Assembly: GCF_013283875.1 (NCBI RefSeq)
Contig: NZ_CP054139.1
Span: 3,224,001-3,288,000 of the forward strand
Origin: Mucilaginibacter mali
GTDB lineage: Bacteria; Bacteroidota; Bacteroidia; Sphingobacteriales; Sphingobacteriaceae
Length of the DNA stretch: 64,000 bases
Reading direction: 5' to 3'
The translations under genes and the position numbers were made by a program. Below, piece by piece: positions 21,842 to 28,214 of this stretch (positions are counted from its first letter, which is position 1; every line of letters starts with the position of its first letter). The notes beneath the pieces were generated by a model. The model was not told the DNA's origin. It ran no database searches and saw only the letters and a program-made list of their open reading frames with translations.

Positions 21842-21946
21842 CCGCACCTGCGGAGCTCTTTTATTTGTTAGCAAAACCCTACCAACGGGTCATCCCTCCG
21901 GGATTTTAACGCGCAGCGTAGCGCCGTAGGTGCGATATGTTGGTAG
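21842..21946. repeat. Palindromic dispersed-type repeat element
   Basis: CTACCAAC (21879-21886) and GTTGGTAG (21939-21946) form a perfect outer stem. Inside, ATCCC-TCC-GGGAT makes a small hairpin and GCGCCGTAGGTGCG follows. A further CCGCA/TGCGG hairpin begins at 21842. The composition (GC-rich, non-coding) differs from the flanking AT-rich DNA. I recall near-identical motifs scattered in Sphingobacteriaceae and related genomes; copy number must be checked. The rest of the 535-base gap 21648-22182 has no gene. Confidence 0.6.
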
Positions 21947-22046
21947 AATAATATAGTGTGCATAACCGAGTCCCATCGGGGCGGCATGTACGCTGTCCTT
22001 AAGCTGGTCTATTACCCTTTAAAGAGGTAAGATCTGCATCAAAAAA

Positions 22047-22110
22047 TATTTTTAAAAAAAATTCAAAAAAGGGGGTAACAAATTTTCGCTGCCGCTGATA
22101 TAGCTACAAA
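22047..22110 (+). promoter_or_regulatory. Candidate promoter region of the lipoprotein gene
   Basis: An AT-rich run is followed by GGGGGTAACAAA and TTCGCTG about 75-110 bases upstream of the ATG at 22183. A TAAC box with a downstream TCG-like box is reminiscent of ECF-dependent promoters, and an ECF sigma gene lies close by. This is a weak, pattern-only call. Confidence 0.25.
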
Positions 22111-22182
22111 CAACGATAAAAACGGCGGACGCAGAAAAGCCAAAACAGAGTAAGCGATAAAAAATATTAAAAAACAGAAATC

Positions 22183-23181
22183 ATGAAAAAGTTCAATTTA
22201 ACCCAGTTAGCAGTAGCAGCCATCTTAGCATTATCAGTAGCAGCTTGCCGTAAAGACAGAAATGGCTCAGTAATTATCAACCCCGATGCCAACGCCCAGG
22301 AATTTGTGGCCAGCAACGCCCCTAAAATGCAAAGCAAAACCATCAACGCTTCGTCATTGCCTCAATCGGTAACATTTGCAGGCGGTACCCGCATCAACTT
22401 CCCTGCAGGTTCATTAACCATAGGCGGCGCGCCGGTAACGGGTAACGTAACCGTTAGCGTAATAGAAGTTTTAAAACGCAGCGATGTATTATTTAACGGT
22501 AGCAATACCAACCACATCAGCGGCGCGCCTTTAGCCTCAAACGGTTTTATTTATGTAGATATTAAGGCCAACGGCGTAAGTGTAGATCATAACCTGGCCG
22601 TACCCATGAAGGTGGCTATCCCGGCTAAAATGTCGGGCGCTACACAATTGTGGGAAGGTGTGGATCAAACAGGCGCGGCCCTGCAACCCGGCGCGGCAGC
22701 ACAAATGGCCTGGGCAGCACCACGCGCCGGCGCCAACGGACAGAACGGTGTGAAGGAAGTTGGCCCTACCAATAACGAATTCGTGTTCGACTTTGGCACC
22801 ACCGGCTGGATCAATACCGACGTGTTCTACAGCTACAGTAATCCCAAAACAACCGTATTTGTAGATCTGATCAACAACCCCGGCACCCTGTCATCGTTCC
22901 ACTCTTACAGCGGCGAAACCTATGTTTACTTCTGCGCTAAAGGCAGCAACGTATGTGCCCAGCTTTATACTACCACCGGCCCTAACGGTGTAAAAAGCTA
23001 CGATAACGTAATGCCGGTAGGTGTACAGGGCAAAATGCTGAGCTTCTCTATCAAAGACGGTAAATACTACTATGCCGAACAGGAAACAACCATCGTAGCC
23101 GATCAGCACCTGAGCCTAACCCTGGCCGAAACTACCGAAGCCGCCGTACAGGCAGCCATTAGCGGGCTGGATAACTATTAA
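22183..23181 (+). CDS. Cell-envelope lipoprotein, function unknown
   Basis: 332 residues with lipobox V-A-A-C (Cys22) followed by Arg-Lys. After the anchor comes a region (about 55-130) with F-A-G-G-T-R-I-N-F-P-A-G-S-L and G-N-V-T-V-S-V-I-E-V, resembling the ZU5-like or carboxypeptidase-regulatory-like beta-domains that Bacteroidota surface proteins carry. The remainder is beta-rich with one Cys pair (about 253/258). No catalytic motif is seen. It is followed by a strong hairpin terminator, so it may be transcribed apart from the PKD and CHAT genes downstream. Confidence 0.75.
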   Translation: MKKFNLTQLAVAAILALSVAACRKDRNGSVIINPDANAQEFVASNAPKMQSKTINASSLPQSVTFAGGTRINFPAGSLTIGGAPVTGNVTVSVIEVLKRSDVLFNGSNTNHISGAPLASNGFIYVDIKANGVSVDHNLAVPMKVAIPAKMSGATQLWEGVDQTGAALQPGAAAQMAWAAPRAGANGQNGVKEVGPTNNEFVFDFGTTGWINTDVFYSYSNPKTTVFVDLINNPGTLSSFHSYSGETYVYFCAKGSNVCAQLYTTTGPNGVKSYDNVMPVGVQGKMLSFSIKDGKYYYAEQETTIVADQHLSLTLAETTEAAVQAAISGLDNY

Positions 23182-23207
23182 TATCCCAAAATCAGTTCTA
23201 TAATTCA

Positions 23208-23235
23208 TAGCGATGGGTTTTAAAGCCCATCGCTA
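23208..23235 (+). terminator. Hairpin terminator after the lipoprotein gene
   Basis: A perfect 10-bp stem TAGCGATGGG / CCCATCGCTA with an 8-base loop starts 27 bases after the stop codon at 23181. The T run after it is short (TTT), so termination may be incomplete. Confidence 0.6.
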
Positions 23236-23271
23236 TTTGGCGTAAATGCTTTTATACTATATATTTATCAT

Positions 23272-23393
23272 TGAGTTTGGGATGAGGTACAAAAGCCTCA
23301 CCCTGCCCTCTCCAAAGGAGAGGGTGAAAACTATAAAGCCCCTCTCCCCTGGAGAGGGGTTGGGGTGAGGCCTGTGAAGCTTACCCAAACTCA
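23272..23393. repeat. 122-bp nested palindromic (MITE-like) repeat
   Basis: Perfect 10-bp ends TGAGTTTGGG (23272-23281) and CCCAAACTCA (23384-23393) enclose a second inverted pair GCCTCACCC / GGGTGAGGC and two hairpins, CCCTCTCC-aaa-GGAGAGGG and CCCCTCTCC-cct-GGAGAGGGG. The whole can fold into a cruciform-like structure. The core resembles a repeat common in Bacteroidota intergenic regions. It ends 19 bases before the ATG of the PKD protein and could sit in that gene's leader RNA. Confidence 0.75.
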
Positions 23394-23412
23394 CTACCAA
23401 TTGCCTGCCCAC

Positions 23413-25413
23413 ATGAAAAAGATCTTATTGTTCGCCCTCATTTGCGGCGCCTCAAAATTATTTGCACAGGTAAAACCGGCCATTGTGCCGGCTGATACAA
23501 TTCCGGCTATCATCAACCATACCATCGATGGCAACTCCGTTAAATTCACACCGCAACTGCGCGATCTGCGGGCCATAGCAGGCGCGCCTGCTCCTTTTTA
23601 CACTTACCTGTGGGAATTTGGCGATGGTACATTCAGTTTTGAGAAAGATCCGCTGCACTTATATGCCGATACGGGAAAATTCAACGTGCGCCTGTTCGCT
23701 ACCAATAATTACGATGATGGCAAGCGCCCGCCCACCCGTCCAAAGCCCATCGTGGTAAAATCGGGCAAGCCAATGATGGCCGCTGCACCCGTGCCGGGAT
23801 TTTTTAAACTGGGTGGTAGCGTAGCGTTGAAAAACAATTGCATGCCCAAACCTGGCGACGATATGATCCTGATCATGGGCTATCGCAACAAAACCGAAAA
23901 CCTGAAGGCCAATATCAGCGGCACCATCGCCATTTTATATAACGATAAGGAGTTTAGCAACAACAACTTCGACCTGGCCGAATCGCGCGTGTATCATAAC
24001 GAAAGTAAAGCCGATCTGCGCGGCAACGGACCATTGGCGATGAATAGCAGCGCGAAGGCCAAACAGCAAACCTATTACGCCTCGGCCGAGCCGGGCCTCA
24101 GCAGCGCGCAAGTGGAGGAAATATTAGCTAAAGAGGCTTTGGTGATCAAAGATCAGCTGGCCAATTTTAAAAGCAGCCAGGCCTGGCACTTCGAAAACTT
24201 GAAATCGGGCAGCGAGAACTTTGTGTTTTTGCATTTTAAAACCACGCCCGAAATGATCAAAGACACCAACGCCACTGTGCGGTTGACCGGCGTTTTCCTA
24301 CCCGATGACCCATCGGTTGATAAGGAGCTATTTAATATGGAACTACAGATCGTCGCCTCGCATGATCCCAATAAAATGTCCATCAAAAAAACGCGTATGA
24401 ACTATCGCCTTACCGGCAAAAACCGCGAGCTGACCTATAAGGTGCGCTTCCAGAATAACGGTAAAGGCCCCGCTAAAAAGATAGACGTAGGCGTTAGCCT
24501 CTCCCCTGTTTTCGATCCAGCCACCATCAGCGTAAGCAAAACCAAGCCCGAGGTGCAGGTGGGTGATGCCGGCTACGCCAATCAAAGTCATTTAACCACG
24601 GTAACAGGTACCGATAGTGTGCACTTCATCTTCAATAACATTTATCTGCCCGGCAGCCAGCAGGAAGGTGTGCACGATGTTGATTCTACCCAGGGTTTTG
24701 TGGAATACAAGATCCGGTTTAAGGAGAAGCCCGCCAAGCTGCCTATTTATACCGGCGCGGCCATTGTGTTTGACAAAAACGAGCCGGTGTACACCAACCG
24801 CGCGGCCGGCCGGTTTAAAATGGGCTTATCGCCGGCCATCATCGCCGGGTTCGGCTTTCCGTTTAAAAGCGATAATTCGCAATTTATCACCCAGAAGAAT
24901 ATTACACTTGGGGCCAGCATTGCGCCCTATTCGCCATACCGCCAGTTTTTGCAGGCCGAGGTTTACCTGACGGATTTCCAGTCAGCCACACAAACCCGCT
25001 CGATTACTGCTAATAAGGATACAGTGATTGGTAAGGACAGGTATGTGATCAGCAACCGCAGCCAAACCACGTCAACCAAGGTAACCACACTTAATTTGGT
25101 GCCGGTATCCCTGCGCTATAATTTTAACGCCTGGGTAGGCGGCGGCGTGGGGGCGTTGGTATCGGTCGATCTGAATAATACCTTTAAAAATAATATCAAC
25201 TACGCGCTAACGGGCGTAAACGGTGTAGCCAATACCAATGTAGAAGCCCTGGCCAGCAATATTAGAAACGCGTTCTCCGATGCGCGGGCATCCTTGTTTG
25301 CCGATGTGGTGGTAGGCCGGGTGCGGGTGGGGCCATCGCTGGGGATAAGGTATTTTTATGATACGAAGTCCAACCTGTCGCGAACAAGCACTTATGTGAC
25401 ATGGAAGTTTTAA
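23413..25413 (+). CDS. PKD-domain surface protein with predicted C-terminal outer-membrane beta-barrel
   Basis: 666 residues from ATG 23413, which starts a clear signal peptide (M-K-K-I-L-L-F-A-L-I). A GTG at 23365 lies in the repeat and is not a likely start. Visible parts are a PKD domain (about 30-110; Y-L-W-E-F-G-D-G-T), a middle region with the D-P-N-K...Y-K-V-R-F-Q-N-N-G-K-G-P-A pattern of DUF11/DUF7619-like surface domains (about 330-430), and a C-terminal region of about 180 residues with alternating beta-strands. It ends in W-K-F, the aromatic terminus typical of outer-membrane barrels. It is 31 bases upstream of the CHAT gene and probably in one operon with it. Its function is unknown; an adhesin or exporter-like role is possible. 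Confidence 0.75.
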   Translation: MKKILLFALICGASKLFAQVKPAIVPADTIPAIINHTIDGNSVKFTPQLRDLRAIAGAPAPFYTYLWEFGDGTFSFEKDPLHLYADTGKFNVRLFATNNYDDGKRPPTRPKPIVVKSGKPMMAAAPVPGFFKLGGSVALKNNCMPKPGDDMILIMGYRNKTENLKANISGTIAILYNDKEFSNNNFDLAESRVYHNESKADLRGNGPLAMNSSAKAKQQTYYASAEPGLSSAQVEEILAKEALVIKDQLANFKSSQAWHFENLKSGSENFVFLHFKTTPEMIKDTNATVRLTGVFLPDDPSVDKELFNMELQIVASHDPNKMSIKKTRMNYRLTGKNRELTYKVRFQNNGKGPAKKIDVGVSLSPVFDPATISVSKTKPEVQVGDAGYANQSHLTTVTGTDSVHFIFNNIYLPGSQQEGVHDVDSTQGFVEYKIRFKEKPAKLPIYTGAAIVFDKNEPVYTNRAAGRFKMGLSPAIIAGFGFPFKSDNSQFITQKNITLGASIAPYSPYRQFLQAEVYLTDFQSATQTRSITANKDTVIGKDRYVISNRSQTTSTKVTTLNLVPVSLRYNFNAWVGGGVGALVSVDLNNTFKNNINYALTGVNGVANTNVEALASNIRNAFSDARASLFADVVVGRVRVGPSLGIRYFYDTKSNLSRTSTYVTWKF

Positions 25414-25444
25414 TTATTACTATTTTAGCAGGAACATCAGCCTT

Positions 25445-28093
25445 ATGTTCCTGCCCGCCAAACGCATTTATACTTTATGCTGCCTGCTTTTTTGCGGGTT
25501 AATATCCTATGCGCAGGACGCCGCGACCCAACAACAGCTCGACGGCCTGAAAAAGCAGAATAATCTCACTGAATGGCTGTACACCCGTATCGACTTCACC
25601 AATAACCATCCGCAGGCATTGTCCTTCCTGATGGAGACCCAAAAGCAAATGTGGCGGCAGCCCGCTAACGATGATGAGCGTTTTGCCGTCTTAACGCTCA
25701 TCAGCAGCCAGGGCTATGATCAGTTACAGGCAGGCGATATCCTTAGCTCTATTAACTGCTACGAACAAGCCTACGCCTATTACTATAAATACAAACTGGC
25801 CCAGTTTGATGCGGTGGAGTATATTTTTAAACCGCTCAGCAACAACTACACCCGCCTTGGCGATTATGAGCGGGGCATCTTCATACAACAAAAAGCTATT
25901 GATAAACTGATCCAACTGGACGATGCCGATAACGCGGCATCAGTTTACAACAATATGGCTATCTCCTATTATTCGATGGGGAATAGGACATTGGCCGAAG
26001 ATTGTGTGGCCAAAGGGCAGCAATTGGCAAAAAGCCCGGCCGTGCGCTTCAGGTTGCAAAATATGCAGGCCGATATTTTATACGATAAAGGCGATTACGT
26101 AAACTCGGCAGCCTTGTTAAAGCAAAACATCGCGTCGCAAAAAAACGCCAATGCCGATAACGCCGGCATGCTAATCGGCGCCTATACCACACTGGGAAAT
26201 ATCAACTTGAAAGTAAACCGGCTTGACGAAGCACAACAGTATTTTGACAAGGCTTTAACACTTATTAAAACCTATTTCCCCGATAGCCGGCAACGCGAAA
26301 AGGCCAACCTGATGGCGCAATTAGGCAAGATAGAGCGTCTGCGCAAGCATCCCCAACAAGCGCTGGATATACTGAACGGAGCGTTACGGGTGCTGCGGAT
26401 AAACACCGTAAATGATAAAGTGCAAGCAACCGATATTTATGGCGAGAATAACCTGGTGGATATCTTCCGCGAGAAGGCGCTTACCTACCTATTGCTGGGC
26501 AGGGATGGGCGCGCCCTCGATAACCTGCGGTACGCGCTATTGGCCACCGATAAGATCCGAACCGAATTTGCCGACGATAAGACCAAAGAACGCCTGCAAC
26601 AAGAAAGCCGCGAACTGGTAGAGACTACGCTGGCAATAGCTTATAATTACTATCATCCATCGGGCGATCAGCGGTATGCCAACCTCATGTTAGAAATTTG
26701 CGAACAAAGCAAGGCCCGCACCCTTGCCGATCAGATCAGGAAAAATAGCAGGCAAATGCAAGGTCGAGGTAAAGACACAGTCGCAACCCGCCGCCTTTAC
26801 CTTGAACGAGCGATCATCTATGATCAAAAAATGGCCATGACCGAAAAAGATAAGACCGGTTACGAAAAAAAGATAGCCACGCTGAAATTTGAACTGGCAT
26901 TGTTAAATAAGAACGACCGCCGGCAAAATACTGTAGCACCCATATCGGCCAAAGCGTTGTTGCCGCATATACCCGATAGCCTGCATGTTGTAGAATATTT
27001 TGTGGGTAACTATATGGCGTATGCCATCAATATTTACCATGGTAACATATATGTTAGGCGTAATAGCAATGCCCATGCATTGAAGAATGATATTGATCGC
27101 ATGGTGGGTACCTATTACCGTAACGGCCCTGCTGCCATGCTTAATTCACCTAAACAATTCTTTCAATTATCATACAATATCTATTGGGATCTGTTAGGCA
27201 GTGTTAAAACGGGAGAGCATTTGCTTATCATCCCGGATGATGTTATAGGCTATCTCTCTTTTGATGGGTTGATAACCGATAACAAATATGATCCGGCTAT
27301 ATCACGCTGGCCTTACTTAATTAAAAAAGCCACTATAACCTACGTTTTTTCGTTGAATACGCTTATCCAAAACAAAGCGCAAAAACTTAATGGCAATGGT
27401 TTTAGTGGACTGTTCATTACACATGATGGCGCCAATGATAAACCGATAGTGGCCGTTAATCAAGAGGCAGCAAGCATTAAACAACTGGTGGCGGGCAATT
27501 ATCTTTACAATGATGACGTAGATATTAAAGCCTTCCACTATGCTTTCGGGAACTCGTCGGCACTGCATATCAGTACACATGCTTATTTATCAGGCGCTGA
27601 TAAGGAGCCCACGCTTGATCTGGGTAAAGAGAAACTTTTCCTGTTTGAATTGCTTGCCTCGCGCAGCAAACCGCAATTAGTTGTACTCAGCGCCTGCCGC
27701 ACGGGTGATGGCTTATTGGCTAAGGGCGAGGGTATTATCAGCCTGTCGCGCGGGTTTAGTGCCATTGGTACACCGGCAACCGTAGCCAGCCTTTGGAATG
27801 TAAACGATCAAACCGCGGCCGGCATAACAGCAGGCATGTACGCCGGTTTAGCTAAAAACCAAAGCACCGGCACCGCGCTGCACAATGCCAAATTGAACTG
27901 GCTTAACACTCAACAAACCTCCGACACGATGTACCTGCCTTATTATTGGGATAGCCTGGTGTTGATGGGCGCCGATGCGGTTCTGCCTTTAAAACCGGCA
28001 CATTCTTATTTAGTGTTGTATATCATCCTTGCCGGGGTAACGCTATTTATCCTGTCGTTTTTAATTTGGCGAAAAACCAGGATGCGCAAATAA
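25445..28093 (+). CDS. Exported TPR-CHAT caspase-like protein with C-terminal membrane anchor
   Basis: 882 residues. A signal peptide (ends near S-Y-A-Q, residue 23) is followed by TPR repeats over about 90-400 (for example A-A-S-V-Y-N-N-M-A-I-S-Y-Y-S-M-G-N and G-A-Y-T-T-L-G-N-I-N-L-K), a linker, then a CHAT domain at about 580-840. The proposed catalytic dyad is His712 in H-I-S-T-H-A and Cys751 in S-A-C-R-T-G, and W-N-V-N-D closes the fold. A membrane helix lies near 855-875 with a basic tail. CHAT proteins are caspase-like cysteine peptidases; the best-known bacterial ones are cytoplasmic (Craspase). Here the signal peptide and the C-terminal anchor place the peptidase outside the inner membrane. 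The substrate is unknown; neighbours in the cluster are candidates. Confidence 0.88.
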   Translation: MFLPAKRIYTLCCLLFCGLISYAQDAATQQQLDGLKKQNNLTEWLYTRIDFTNNHPQALSFLMETQKQMWRQPANDDERFAVLTLISSQGYDQLQAGDILSSINCYEQAYAYYYKYKLAQFDAVEYIFKPLSNNYTRLGDYERGIFIQQKAIDKLIQLDDADNAASVYNNMAISYYSMGNRTLAEDCVAKGQQLAKSPAVRFRLQNMQADILYDKGDYVNSAALLKQNIASQKNANADNAGMLIGAYTTLGNINLKVNRLDEAQQYFDKALTLIKTYFPDSRQREKANLMAQLGKIERLRKHPQQALDILNGALRVLRINTVNDKVQATDIYGENNLVDIFREKALTYLLLGRDGRALDNLRYALLATDKIRTEFADDKTKERLQQESRELVETTLAIAYNYYHPSGDQRYANLMLEICEQSKARTLADQIRKNSRQMQGRGKDTVATRRLYLERAIIYDQKMAMTEKDKTGYEKKIATLKFELALLNKNDRRQNTVAPISAKALLPHIPDSLHVVEYFVGNYMAYAINIYHGNIYVRRNSNAHALKNDIDRMVGTYYRNGPAAMLNSPKQFFQLSYNIYWDLLGSVKTGEHLLIIPDDVIGYLSFDGLITDNKYDPAISRWPYLIKKATITYVFSLNTLIQNKAQKLNGNGFSGLFITHDGANDKPIVAVNQEAASIKQLVAGNYLYNDDVDIKAFHYAFGNSSALHISTHAYLSGADKEPTLDLGKEKLFLFELLASRSKPQLVVLSACRTGDGLLAKGEGIISLSRGFSAIGTPATVASLWNVNDQTAAGITAGMYAGLAKNQSTGTALHNAKLNWLNTQQTSDTMYLPYYWDSLVLMGADAVLPLKPAHSYLVLYIILAGVTLFILSFLIWRKTRMRK

Positions 28094-28141
28094 TAAAGCA
28101 AGGATACAGGCTTAGCCGAGATCGCTGCTTTACATACAAAA

Positions 28142-28175
28142 ACTCCTCAACTATTGAGATCAATAATTGAGGAGT
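28142..28175. terminator. Bidirectional terminator between convergent CHAT and GH2 genes
   Basis: ACTCCTCAA pairs with TTGAGGAGT, extended inward by TATT/AATA after one mismatch, with a short loop. A run of five A before it gives a T tract on the minus strand. It lies between the stops at 28093 (+) and 28215 (-). Confidence 0.75.
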
Positions 28176-28214
28176 AATGTGTCAATTTAATCTTCAGTTG
28201 CCTTTCATCAGCAT

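Noticed and set aside
23365..23412. Earlier GTG start for the PKD/barrel protein
   Set aside because: It lies inside the palindromic repeat and adds polar residues before a normal signal peptide that begins at the ATG at 23413.
25445..28093. CRISPR-associated Craspase (TPR-CHAT effector)
   Set aside because: No cas genes or array in the window, and the protein has a signal peptide and membrane anchor that Craspase lacks.
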